From Pectinophora gossypiella (taxonomy: Eukaryota > Arthropoda > Insecta > Lepidoptera > Gelechiidae): DNA of 64,000 nucleotides. The stretch lies in the NCBI RefSeq assembly GCF_024362695.1, contig NC_065407.1, forward strand, positions 11,346,001 through 11,410,000, read 5' to 3'. This document shows positions 43,681 through 54,785 of this stretch, piece by piece; position 1 is the first letter of the stretch; every line of letters starts with the position of its first letter. The notes beneath the pieces were generated by a model. It was given only the letters and a program-made list of their open reading frames with translations. It did not search any database and was not told where the DNA came from. The position numbers were made by a program, and so were the translations under genes.

Positions 43681-45239
43681 TAATTGGATAAAATGCTCGC
43701 TTGCTATGAATATACTTTGATTATTTTATACAGTTGATCCTATTATCAACAGGATTCCGACAGAAATTGAAAAGTCCGTAAAGTGTACCCGTGGACTTAC
43801 CTGAAAAGAAAAAGAAATCTCATTTACTTTTGTCACTATGAATGTAGTAAATTTGATCGGAATCGGAAGTAGATAAGTATATAGGGCGCGACCCGTCCTT
43901 TCCACCTTGTTGAATAGGTAGCTATTACCTACTTAAAAAAACTATTACGTGTCACTTTCATTTAAATCATTGCATAAACAAAAAAAAGCATTTTAAAGTT
44001 AAAAAATATATATTTCGAAAATTCCATTTTATTTTTATTCCTCTTGTTTTAGTTGTATAATAAAATATAATAAATACACTGTTAATAAAATATATAACAT
44101 AGTCAAATTAAAAACCTACGTCAAAATACACAAATATAATATTAAAAAAAACATATCAGGCGTCAAAAAGCCCTCCGGAAAGCGAACCCCGCCCGAACGT
44201 ACTTACCCATTATGCTTACAGCGTTGCCTCTCTGGACCGCAAGTGAAATACGCAATAAACATTTTATGTTTCAAGTAAGGAAGTATACACCGGAAAAAAA
44301 TAAAATAAATGTAAGTAATTTATTTATTTGCAACAAAACTGGTAAAATTTGCAGTTGGTCAGCATTTAACATTAATGTAGAGCTTCTATGAAGCTTGACG
44401 TCTCATGCAAATTGCAGTAATAATATGGGACACTTAGATATTAAACTTGTTAAAATAATATTTTTATATTATATTTATATTTAGGTAGCTAGGTACTTAC
44501 CAAAATTTGTTGTATGTTTCGGTACAAGGTCTATGACCCTAGGTAGGGATAAAGTTTAAGTTAATTTATATAAGTAAATACGCCCCCGGGACTTCGAAGT
44601 TATTGACTTTACTCACCAACTGTACAAGTACCTACCTACTTGGAGAAAATGTGTAATGTAGCATTTAAAAAAATATTTACAATGATAAAAATAAGTAGAG
44701 CATTTGATGTTAAACAATTATGAAATGTTTTCAAGTAGGTACTATCCTTACCTATTGATAACTTCTTGCAATTCCAAGTCGTCAGAAAACTTCCTTTATA
44801 AGTAAAGCACTTAATTTTAATGTAAGTATAGCTATGTATATACTTAAAATAAAATACATTTTTCGTCTTTGTTTTAGGTATGTAATAAAAAGAAACAGCC
44901 ATTGATATGCCTGATACATTATTGACAAATAATTAAGTATTATTTGACAGGTTATCTTTTTAAATGAAGTCTTGTGAACATAAGATCTACCACTAGCTTA
45001 ATCTCCAATCGCAAAATCGTCATTACTTTCCAGCTAAAAGTAAGTAAACAAAACATACCTGAACGATGAACATAGGTACACTTACCAACATTAACTAACA
45101 AACCAAATACCTCAGTTCGCTTAATTAAGTACTTACAAGAATTTCGTAATGAATAAGCAATTACCAAGTTTCGAGCTTAGCTGTAACAATCTGCTTAATA
45201 CTGCAGAGTGCAAAACAGCTTTGAATTAATGATGCATTA
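43681..45239. other. Gene-free AT-rich stretch
   Basis: Long A/T-rich sequence with no exon or complete repeat recognised. Open frames on the minus strand (44,636-44,902 and 44,952-45,167) have AT-driven composition. Confidence 0.45.
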
Positions 45240-45350
45240 CGTGTGGTGCAACTACGTCATAGGACGAGACGAGAACAAGTCGTGACGTCACGGGCGCCGG
45301 CACGCGTGCGAGCAGGATGGACTCACGTTTGTCGTATGACGTCACTCGGG
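45240..45350. promoter_or_regulatory. GC-rich pocket with two CRE palindromes
   Basis: Two perfect TGACGTCA octamers (45,283-45,290 and 45,337-45,344), 54 bp apart. A related ACTACGTCAT lies at 45,251, and GGGCGCCGGCACGCGTGCG lies between them. TGACGTCA is the binding site of CREB/ATF-type bZIP factors. The pocket lies about 650 bp downstream (in minus-gene orientation) of the exon at 45,994-46,088, inside its presumed first intron, so it may be an intronic enhancer or alternative promoter. Confidence 0.45.
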
Positions 45351-45993
45351 AAACGAACACGGCATCCCAGTTTAGGGTCAATGGCCAATCTACAAATAGA
45401 AAAATCCAATTCAAGCTTTTAAGATACGGCAATGAAGTGCATTTTATTGCGCGATCGATTCCGCATCACAGTTTACGGCTAGAGAAGCAGCGCACTAAAT
45501 ATACGTATTTTAAAGCTGTTTAGTATTTTTCCAGTCGTTATTTTATTTATTCGTTGGTTTATGTCCACGGGCCGCGTATGACCAACTGGACGTATTGCTG
45601 AAATGTAGGAAATTTACAGCCACAAAATTGAGTGGCATTTCAAAAGGCATTAGTCATATTTACGTAATTTATTATACTTAATAATAAATTTATAAGTATA
45701 CATAATTTCGTCAGACAATTTCGATAACAGATTACGTTACGATTAATTACGTTTTGATTTTTTTACCAAGTAAACAATTGGGCGAAAATACTATAGGCAT
45801 CCTTTAAATGGCATTTGATGCCATTTACGAGTCGGATTAAACATGTCATGCAAAACAGTGGGCACCCAATTTACAGCAATGGTTAATGATCAAAATGCCT
45901 ACTAACTAAGCAAGTACTAACGATGTGGTTAATTACATGTAGCCTACCACAGGATTGAATTACATAAATACCTACTGATTATCAGTTACATAC

Positions 45994-46088
45994 CCGTCTT
46001 CCCCGTTGTGTGTGGCGACGTCATCCTTGTCGTGGTCACCATCCACACCATTGCACGTCTCCACCACCACTTGAGGAGGATCACTCAT
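45994..46088 (-). CDS. First coding exon of an unidentified minus-strand gene (partial)
   Basis: ATG at 46,088 opens 31 codons plus 2 nt that end at a good donor, GACGG|GTATGT. The peptide begins MSDPPQVVVETCNGVDG and continues as an acidic, hydrophilic stretch (DHDKDDVATHNGEDG). The upstream 60-70 bp are GC-rich, like a 5' UTR, in an otherwise AT-rich area, with GGTCGGGTGATCAGTCG before the ATG. No further exon of this gene could be found to the left, so the remainder is probably beyond position 1, making the left part of the window its intron. I do not recognise the protein. The acidic N-terminus suggests a cytosolic tail. Confidence is limited by the short length. Confidence 0.5.
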
Positions 46089-46500
46089 CGCACATACGAC
46101 TGATCACCCGACCGACACACCGCGAGCTGCCACCCTAGACTGTCCACTGCGCCCTTGGTAAAAGATTACCATTACTACAAGTACTATTATTAAATTAAGC
46201 GAAGTTAACTTACAGACAATATGAAGCATAAGCATGCGCCACTGACAGCAAACGGGTCACGAACGCACGCTTATGGCTTCATGGTAATCCCTTTAAAGAG
46301 TAGAATTTCCCGTCTATAGCTACATGAAAACGTAGTTTTTACATTCTACGACCATAGATATAGGACATGGCATACTATGGTGTAATCTGTGCAACAGTTG
46401 AGCATTACAAAAGCAGTCAGACGCGATTAGCGCGTTTAGTTAATTTGTCCCATAATACTTATAATATTTAATTTATATGTATTTATTAATATTTATTTTA

Positions 46501-46826
46501 GAAAGCGTGGTAGCTCAGTTGCTCAGATCGCAGGTTCGAATCCAGCACAGGCCTAAACCAATGACTGTCGAAATTGTTTTCGAATTCATGTTTGGATAAT
46601 AAACGATTATCACGTGCTCTGCGGTGAAGAAAAACATAGTGAGGAAACCCACATTCCCGAGAAATGCATTTTCCGAGGTATATGACCTAACCTGTATTGG
46701 GCTGGTTATCCCTTCGCGAGTTGGAAGGTCAGAGAGGCAGTCGTTTCTGTAAAAAACCGGACCTATCAAATCTTCACGTTAGGTAAGCGGACCCTAGAAA
46801 AACTGGATATGTTAGGGAAATGAATA
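46501..46826 (+). mobile_element. tRNA-derived SINE
   Basis: The A-box-like GTGGTAGCTCAGTTG and B box GGTTCGAATCC (46,533-46,543) are only about 12 bp apart, so part of the tRNA-like head appears deleted. The body contains AATGACTGTCGAAATTGTTT, CACGTGCTCTGCGGTGAAG, GGAAACCCACATTCCCGAGA and CCTAACCTGTATTGGGCTGG. The tail is TTAGGTAAGCGGACCC. I recognise this full order as a high-copy lepidopteran SINE. Confidence 0.8.
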
Positions 46827-47239
46827 CTTATAATATTTAGACTTTTTTAAACTAAATCTAAGTTGACGGGCAACGTAATATTACCGAATAGGCATAGAAG
46901 TACTAAACGAGCAAAAACTGCTAAGAACTCTAAGTGAAACTAAAGTTAGCAGGGTAAAAGTTTCAAGTTTTCTCATCACGACGAAGATAGTGAAGCAACA
47001 ATCGTCCAGCCAATGCCAGTTCCATTAGTCCCTCGTGAGTGCTAGAGCAAATAAAATAAGCTGTTCAATCAATCTCTACTGCTTGTCCGCAAACTTTAAT
47101 AGATTGCTTTCGATCGCCTCTACACTTAACGTAATGGGCCCGTGATTGTTTACCTAAACGTCACTCATATGTAACTATCTATATGATCAACTAAGTAGCT
47201 CAAGTAGCAGGCATAATATATTATTACTTATAAGTATCC

Positions 47240-47345
47240 TTCCAACCCCAACCCGCATTGGAGCAGCGTGGTGGAGTATGCTCCATACCCCCTCCGGTTG
47301 ATTGAGGGGTGGCCTGTGCCCGGCAGTGGGACGTATAAAGGCGGT
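47240..47345 (+). repeat. SINE/LINE tail fragment
   Basis: CAACCCGCATTGGAGCAGCG, TGGTGGAGTATGCTCC, GGTTGATTGAGGGGTGGCC and CCGGCAGTGGGACGTATA. This is the same 3' section as the minus-strand retroposon at 2,985-3,245, extended further at the 3' end. Confidence 0.65.
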
Positions 47346-47767
47346 TTATGTTTTAGAAGTAACCTTAGATGTATTTCATAAAAACACTTACAACTATCAA
47401 TCAAATGTAACCAAAAGCAACCATTTGAAAAATCTAGGTATCCATTTCGAATTGCTTTTACGATTTTGGTGATCATCACGGAAAACGACAAAGTTAAAAA
47501 AATACTTCCGGTATATTCTGGGAAGAGTAATGAAATTTATCGGGTCCTATTCCACAAACGACTTGAACAATTCATAAAGCGTTTAGGCTCAGAGGAATCC
47601 AAACCATTAAATCAGATTCAGTTCAACAAAAACAGGCATTCAAATCCTATTGATTTAACTTGTTCGTACGTATACATGTCACATGCCCCTAATTGCTTGT
47701 TCAATGATTGCCACGTGTCCAAAATTTATAATTATCTTTTACCTAAACGCCCAAACGTAGATAGATA

Positions 47768-47994
47768 CAGGGTGTTAGTGACATCGTAACGAAAACTTTG
47801 AGGGATGATTCAGGCCATAATTCTGAGTTGATATCAAGTGGAATTTTCCGTCGCAAAAGTATGGAACGGAAAATAATTTAAATAAGCTCTAAAATTTTCA
47901 TGACTTCTCCGACAGGAAATTCCACTTGATATCGACTCAGAATCATGGTCTGAATCATCCCCTTCAGTATTCGTTACAGTGTCACTAACACCCA
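47768..47994. mobile_element. MITE-A copy 6
   Basis: TA|CAGGGTGTTAGTGACATCG to CAGTGTCACTAACACCC. Both arms are well preserved, including GAGTTGATATCAAGTGGAAT and its complement. The T/A-rich centre contains the usual ATTTTC-ATGA words. Confidence 0.8.
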
Positions 47995-48028
47995 TACCTA
48001 CTTGTATGGCTACTGTATGTACTTGTAT

Positions 48029-48254
48029 GGGGTGTAAGTGACATCGTAACGAATACTGAGAGGGATGATTCAGCTGATTATTCTGAGTTAATATCAAGTG
48101 GAATTTTCCATCGCAAAAGTATAGAATTGAAAATAATTTAAAAAAACTAAAAAAAAATCATGAATTTTGCGACGGAAAATTCCACTTGATTTTAACTCAG
48201 AATCATGGTCTGAATTAACCCCCTCAGTATTCGTTACGATGTCACTAACACCCA
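48029..48254. mobile_element. MITE-A copy 7
   Basis: Starts GGGGTGTAAGTGACATCG and ends ACGATGTCACTAACACCC. Both arms are present. The gap to copy 6 is about 34 bp. Confidence 0.8.
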
Positions 48255-48368
48255 GTATAATACAGCCGTAAATGAAACGAAATCATAAAATAGATTTATT
48301 AGAGGTAGACCGTATTTTAACTGACTTTAAAAAAGGTTATGAATTTGACCCCTATGTACCTACAGGTA

Positions 48369-48620
48369 CAGGTGGTAGTGACATCGTATCGGTTACTGAG
48401 GAGGATGATTCTGCTCATGATTCTGAATTAATATTAAGTGGAATTTTCATCGCAAAATTCATGTCACTTTGTTTCTGTCGGAAAATTCGTGAATAAGTAG
48501 TGTTTTTTAAATTATTTTCAGTTCCATACTTTTGCGATAAGAAATTTCAATTGATATCAATTTAGAATCATGGTCTGAATCATCCCTCAAAGTTTTCGTT
48601 ATGATGTCACTAACACCCTG
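48369..48620. mobile_element. MITE-A copy 8
   Basis: Left arm ACAGGTGGTAGTGACATCG with substitutions. The right arm ends ATGTCACTAACACCCTG|TA. It is the longest copy in the window (about 252 bp) because of a longer centre. Confidence 0.75.
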
Positions 48621-48665
48621 TATACTTATAAATTAATAATACTAAACTAAAAAAAAAACATAAAT

Positions 48666-48738
48666 TTCACTTGAGATCAGCTCAGAATCATGGTCTGAAT
48701 TATCCCTCAAAGTTTTCGTTTCGATGTCACTAACACCT
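48666..48738. mobile_element. MITE-A copy 9 (right arm only)
   Basis: TCAGCTCAGAATCATGGTC to CGATGTCACTAACACC. The left arm and centre are missing. It lies 46 bp from copy 8. Confidence 0.7.
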
Positions 48739-49499
48739 AAGCTTTTTAACCTTTTGATGCCTTGATTGTGATATAGGAAACACATCATAGAAGCAGCGTA
48801 AGAGAGTAAAGTAGGTAGGTACCTATGTGACATAACAAATTTATAAAATGTTCATAACCTGATAGTTGAGAAGTACCCGGATATATTAGCCAGACGATAG
48901 AGGAAGAAGAATAAGCCATTACTTTGTTGAATTCAAATCTTGTAATACGGTCCAAGGCAAATAGATCTTAGCTAAACCAGCTAAGGCTATCTGTTACAAA
49001 GTAACCTTTTGGTCAGTTAGTAGGCTTACATAAGGTTGGTAGTACTGGCGGCAGCCTGTGGTAAGGCTTAGATTAGGAGGCGATTAGGTTGTTGCCAACT
49101 TTTTCAACACGCAGATCGTGCCGATGTTTTTGGTCACTTAGTGTTACTATCTATATGGCTACCTTGAACGTCTTAATTATTGGACATTCTGGATGTTGCT
49201 AACAATATATGTATGCCTTGACTGTCACTAACTATTTGCTTCTGACTGTACCTCAGCTCACCAAGCTTTCTATTAGACCAACGTAATGGCCGAGCCAACT
49301 GTGTTAGTGAAAACTGCAATTAACACGTTCACTGTGTAACTGAAAATTAGATATCAACCCCTCACGTACAATTTTACTTTTGGATTGGACACGTTAGATT
49401 TTTATGTGCACGATAGACACACTATGGCAAGAAAATATGTGCCTCACATATTGAACATGCACGTTTGAGTTTTAATATTGCCTCATATGTAAGTAGTTC
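48739..49499. other. Gene-free stretch
   Basis: No exon recognised. ATTAACACGTTCACTGTGTAA at 49,319-49,339 resembles, in reverse orientation, a word at about 49,566-49,580 in the neighbouring repeat. A short dispersed repeat is possible. Confidence 0.4.
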
Positions 49500-49690
49500 A
49501 TGTGATAAACGGACCCTGTGAAAAACGGGATAATGCTAGGGGGATGATGATGTGGTTCATACACAGTGAACGTGTTAATAGCTCATTGGTGCAAGTTTGG
49601 TTACCGGGGTTCGAACCGGCGCTCCCCATTTGAGGAGCAAGCCGATGAATCACAACGCCACGGTGACTCAGCCCATGAGTGAGATTCATG
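49500..49690. repeat. Two abutting SINE pieces in opposite orientation
   Basis: 49,508-49,548 (plus) is a SINE tail, AAACGGACCCTGTGAAAAAC then GGGATAATGCTAGGG, the same tail family as the SINE at 46,501. 49,590-49,680, read on the minus strand, is tRNA-like, with CGTGGCGTTGTGATTC and the B box GGTTCGAACCC. It has no CCA and is embedded in repeat sequence, so it is a SINE head and not a functional tRNA gene. Confidence 0.5.
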
Positions 49691-50143
49691 GTATGTTGTC
49701 TACTTGTCTTAAAGGAATTAGTTCCTGACCTGAGACGTGTTTAAGCTTAGTGACATAAACATGCCACTTGGCTGGTACACTATTGGGGTCGCGTGTCGTT
49801 TTCTTTAAGACCGCAAGGACATGATACTCAAAGTCGGTAAGGCAATTGCAGTTGTGTAATTTTTAAATACTGATGTGATCTAGGGCTTAAAAACTACACC
49901 TACTTACGCACGCATCATTATTATCCACTCCGACCGTCCTTTGGAACACTTAAGTAAATAAGCATGTATTTCATGGGACGTCTAACCCTCCTACTTTTCG
50001 TTTTAAATATTAACCTAAGTATTATTAGAGTGGTCTGGCAAAATTATAATCCTTTTACTTTGCGTTGTATTCTTCGAAACTAATAGAGAGCGATTTAAAA
50101 TTATACATACGTATTTATGGGGTACCTATATAACTTACCTATA

Positions 50144-50167
50144 CAGGGTGTTAGTGACATCGTAACT
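50144..50167. mobile_element. MITE-A terminal fragment (copy 10)
   Basis: CAGGGTGTTAGTGACATCGT is preceded by TA, then the similarity stops. It is a 24-bp remnant of one terminus. Confidence 0.6.
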
Positions 50168-50289
50168 TATATTATACTAGGTAGGTTTATATACTTACAT
50201 ATAATCGTAACTCATAAGATAACGGAATTAACTTAATTGCGTCAATCGCGATGTTGCAAAATAATACCACAAGTAAATATGTAGTATCT

Positions 50290-50395
50290 GCTTACCCCGG
50301 TGGGATATACGCGTGAGTTTATGTATGCATGCATAGCTCAATTCAGTAAGACACCTACATACCTACTTAAACTCACGCCTATTTACGTAGACCCA
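50290..50395. repeat. Facing fragments of the CACGCCTATTT repeat
   Basis: TTACCCCGGTGGGATATACG (minus-sense fragment) and ACTCACGCCTATTTACG (plus-sense) lie about 60 bp apart in opposite orientation. They relate to the repeat at 18,040-18,250. Confidence 0.4.
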
Positions 50396-50974
50396 CAATC
50401 ACAAATTTGAGCAAAAACTGTGAGGAAAATCCGTAATCTGGAAATGCTTACAACAGAAAAGAAAAAAGTACCTAATGAATTTCCAAGTTTTATAGTTATT
50501 CACTTAATGGAATTCCGTGGCCTCTGCAAATATCTCGGAAGTAGGCGTGACCTTATTTATGTTACATAAGTATTCATAACTTTTAATGAAGTAGTATAGA
50601 GAAACTAGTAATGAAGCTTGAACAATAGTGTAGGTACCTTAACACTGATTATACGCGTTTCCCGTTATAAAACCGCGTTATTACAATCCTCATCATTTAC
50701 ACCAATGAAGTTGTTAATGGTGTATGTGACATTCATTTTTATTGGCATCCCTCAAGTAAATGTTTTTTTTTCTAAGCCGCCCGAATTTAAACAACTTGCG
50801 GCAAGGTCGTTGCGCCTTAATTCGTACGAATTACACAATAGCGATTGTAGAATTAGAAACATTTGCCACTTGGCTAAGCCCTTCCGAATAAGGTAACCCT
50901 GGACACTTCATACATACGTATACATACGTAAAACAGCCCGTTTTACACAGACACTACAATTATATTGTCGTTAG
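50396..50974. other. Gene-free stretch
   Basis: No exon with convincing context. The 92-codon frame at 50,618-50,896 (plus) starts with a hydrophobic stretch (LMVYVTFIFIGIPQVNVFF at about residues 33-51) and ends with a C-x3-C-like tail, but it resembles nothing I know. It could be chance. Confidence 0.35.
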
Positions 50975-51600
50975 CGTACACGCGCTTCTGTGCGTGTGAC
51001 GCCCTTACGATTAAAGACTAAAGTAAGACCGAGGGGGAGGGAAGTAAACCTAGCTCAGCCGCTGGTGGGGAGCGGGGAAATGCCATTTTATACGTAATAT
51101 TATTCCTTATTCTATGGAATAAGTTTACGTTTGATCGCCATGTTTATGTTTTATGTATGTTCATAAGCCTAAAGCTTCATAAGCATTACCTATCAATAAA
51201 ATCAATCAATATTGTAAGTCCTCAAACAAATTACCAAGAACAATATTGTCATTTCAAACTTACATGGGACGACAAGTTAACTAACTTTTGTACGTACCTA
51301 TTAACTAATTAAAAAGTATTTAATTATAATTATAGGTAGGTAAGTGACACGCCTCCACATACGTAGATCCAGCATGTGAATAATTAATATCAGACTAGCT
51401 GTTGTCCGTGACATTGTACGCGTGCATTTCGGTTGTCTCCATGGAAACTACCTAGGTCATAGAATAAGGAACGTATAGAACGGCAACTCCCCGCTCCGCA
51501 CCAGCATCTGAGCTAGGTTTAAACCCCCCCCCCCCCCCCCACGGTGGTGTCAGACGTCACACACACAGATGCGCGATGTACCTAGGTAGTCTAAGTACGT
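50975..51600. mobile_element. Inverted-repeat element of about 600 bp with a poly-C run
   Basis: The segment at about 50,975-51,125 (GCGTGTGACG, CTAGCTCAGCCGCTGGTG, GGGAGCGGGGAAATGCC, TTCCTTATTCTATG) is mirrored in reverse at about 51,458-51,600 (CATAGAATAAGGAAC, CTCCCCGCTCCGCACCAGC, ATCTGAGCTAGG, GACGTCACACACACAG). About 330 bp of unrelated sequence lies between. A pure C run of about 17 lies at 51,525-51,541 in the right arm. The structure fits a non-autonomous foldback or a pair of inverted insertions. Confidence 0.6.
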
Positions 51601-54600
51601 TACTGAAACGTTCCTTATGCCCGACACTAGGTTCCAATTTCTATCCAAATTAGTCCAGCGTCCTAGGCGGTAAAAAGTAACAGAGTTACTTCATCGCTTG
51701 TAGTAGGTAAATATTAAAGATATGCAAGTATGAATGAAGGAATGAAGTCATCTGTAATACGTTCATAGCTTAACATGGGTAAAAATCAAAATAAAAATAA
51801 TATACCTATCATATGAAGATTAGTTTCAATAATGTAAATAACACCAACATCGATAAGATTGTAGCGGTACCGGTTGTTCTGATTCAAGATAGCTTATCTA
51901 TACAAGCATTAACTGTGTATATATAAGCGATTATTGATTAAGAAGCACTTGAAAATAAGTACCTTATGATAAAAAGAATACCGATCACCGGCATTTTAAG
52001 ATGCAGAGGTGGTTAGAGAAAGATGACACTTTTATAATGCTGTTTATTTATAAGTTGCTAGGTAGGTACTAACTATTATGTGTTTATAGATAAAATTTTA
52101 ATTTTAACACGCACACAAACACACTCTTGATACAATCATTGGCTCATTATGAACCTCCAAAGTAATAAAAAACTATACACAAAAATGTATACAGTTACGC
52201 AGCTAGCGTGTTGTGACAGATTATAGTATAATCCAAATAATTAACTATACATTATCCAGGAAAAAAGAGAGCGTTCAGTTATTTATTAAACAAATTCAAT
52301 TCAGACATTTTCTGTTATCTTGTACCGGACAAGTTTTGAACGCCCCTATATCATATACTGGTCGTTTCTTATGGAGTAGGTACTTTTTGTTCGTAACCCA
52401 CTGGGCACTAAGTTACCTAATATTATAATTAAGACCAAGGACGAATAGCGAAGCGTCTATAGCACTAAATTGAGTAATTAAGACGGGCCAATTGATCCCT
52501 AACCCCACGTAAGAGCCAACTGTGAGAAACCAGGACCAAACATTAACACTGGAAGATTATAATCTAAGTTACAACTAGATATTTATTCATAAGTGTATTT
52601 AAATGACTAGTTGGATGCTGTATTAAAATAATAACAATTTCTAATATTGCTAACAATAACACAAGTTAAGATTTACTGGACAGAATACAGTATATTATAT
52701 AGTGTAGAAAATTTTAACATACAGATACGATTACGTAGTACCATTATTGTTACTATATTAATTTTGAATTCTACATTTACTACGATTTAAACAAAGTGTT
52801 TGTACTCTACCGTGTCATCAAACGACTTCACTCGAGTGCACTCTGAGGTAGACAATACTGCCACTATCTGCTTTTTAACTGAGTTACACAAACATTATTC
52901 AACAAAATGTGTCAGTGAATGACCCGCGTAGTATAATTTATAATGCATTTGAAATACCTATCAATACTCGTGTAAATGCTTCGCTGAATGTACATCCATG
53001 CGTCGATATTCATAATATACAAAATGTATGTATGCTTATCACCAAATTTTACAATTGACAATGAGATAAATGTACGCAGCCAGTCATCTCCACATCGTCT
53101 CGCAGCAATAAATTCGGAATATAACCAATGTTCGTGTCACTGTAGTGGAGCTTTTATTCGAATTCCTTATTGTTTCCATAAATTAAAGAGGAACTAGGTG
53201 CCTAATCCTAAACAGAATGAAATTCTAAACAAATGCCATTGATTCGAGTATAACACATTGTATTTTCATCTACCTAATGTAGTAATAATTTATCGCAGTA
53301 CTATTATAATATTAGGTGTTAACTAATTTCGATAATTAACAAAACAAGCAACGATAACAACGAGCCAACTTACAAAACCTTTATCTTTCATAACAATAAT
53401 TTTATGCATCCGTTACAAACTAACAAAAGAGATCAATTAAATACAGTTGGTACTCAATAAATTGTTCAGATATTTAGTTCCATATATGGACAGACAATTT
53501 GTTCAATAATACCTGGATTAATATCTATTACAATACCAATTAGTGAATCTTATTATAAATATATAAAATACTGGGAAATTCAAACTACCTCCATAAAATT
53601 AGCTTATCAGCAGACTGTTGGTACTGTGTAGTCGTGTTTTGTGGTATAATTCATACATAACACGATTATATTATGTGTCGACAGAACATCGTTAAGTACA
53701 ATGATTACTCGTAAATGTGTGACTGTATTAACGTCATCAGGCCATGGTGTATGGGTGCCGAGCGCGTGTCGCCTTATCTACACTGAACAAATGTTAAATA
53801 TTTGTACCTATGACGGTCAATAAGCTGTTGCCTACTAACCTTAAGACGCTGTAAGCGTTAAACCCAGAGACCTACTAACATACCTAATATGGCGACCGTG
53901 TAAACTACAATATAAACTTTTGGACCACGACTCGGGAGCACATGAGACGCTTTTTGAATACGGAAGTAACAAAATTATAATCAAAGATAAATAAAACGTA
54001 ACAGTAACTTAAGCTCAACATGTCTTTTCAAATGTCATGTAGGTATTAACTAATGTACGGTGGTAGGTATAATATTGAAGATATAAGCTTAATTACCTTT
54101 GTAAGGACTGAATGTCTTGTGTTTGTCTAACTAGAATTAAAATAACATCGATTCAAAATAAATGAGACGAAACAATTTATGTTCGAACTGGTATGGCAGT
54201 AACTACTTACTAATTTATAGTAAGTACCTAACAATGGGATCAATAGCTTGACTATCGATCCCACTGGGTTCATTGTAATGAAAAAGTAAATGCTATAACT
54301 GTGCTTAGTTCGATAAAAATGAATACAAAAAATATAAATCACAATGCATTACCAAAAATATCGAAAAATAAATTTAAAATTATTTATATTTAAGCATCAC
54401 TTTTTCATAGGTCTTGTACCATTGTGCTTATGTTAAACTCATAAAATCTCTAAAAAGTAAGAGTAATACCACGTCTTACTTCTTGTTACATTCATTTACA
54501 GACTATTCCTAAAGAATTTACACTTTGGTTGGTAACACACACAATATCAGTCATATTTTAATTTTGAAGTAATTTATCTTCAATCACAAATCTTACATGC

Positions 54601-54602
54601 GT
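51601..54602. other. Gene-free AT-rich stretch downstream of egh
   Basis: No exon or complete repeat recognised. Part of the left-most 100-200 bp before egh may be its 3' UTR. I could not fix the polyadenylation site. Confidence 0.45.
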
Positions 54603-54650
54603 AACATACATTCACGCCTGTATCCCCGAGGGGATAGGCAGAGTTGCATA
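54603..54650. repeat. Short dispersed repeat
   Basis: ACATTCACGCCTGTATCCCC followed by GAGGGGATAGGCAGAG, a familiar short lepidopteran repeat. It lies within 140 bp of the egh stop codon and so probably within its 3' UTR. Confidence 0.5.
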
Positions 54651-54785
54651 GTATATACACAAATCTTGCATCAATCAAATACAACAATGCTTCGTGAGAA
54701 GTGCAAGATTCATTCCTTTAAGTATTTTGTGCACTTATCTAAAGAACATGAAAATTTAAAATGATATGAAATACTGAACCAGGAA

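Noticed and set aside
46501..46580. A genuine tRNA gene on the plus strand
   Set aside because: The A and B boxes are too close for a tRNA, and the downstream body and tail are those of a SINE.
47466..47789. 107-codon plus-strand frame as a gene
   Set aside because: No domain, no splice context, and its 3' end runs into MITE-A.
49590..49680. A genuine tRNA gene on the minus strand
   Set aside because: The B box is good, but the acceptor stem does not close, the A box is poor and the sequence sits in SINE material.
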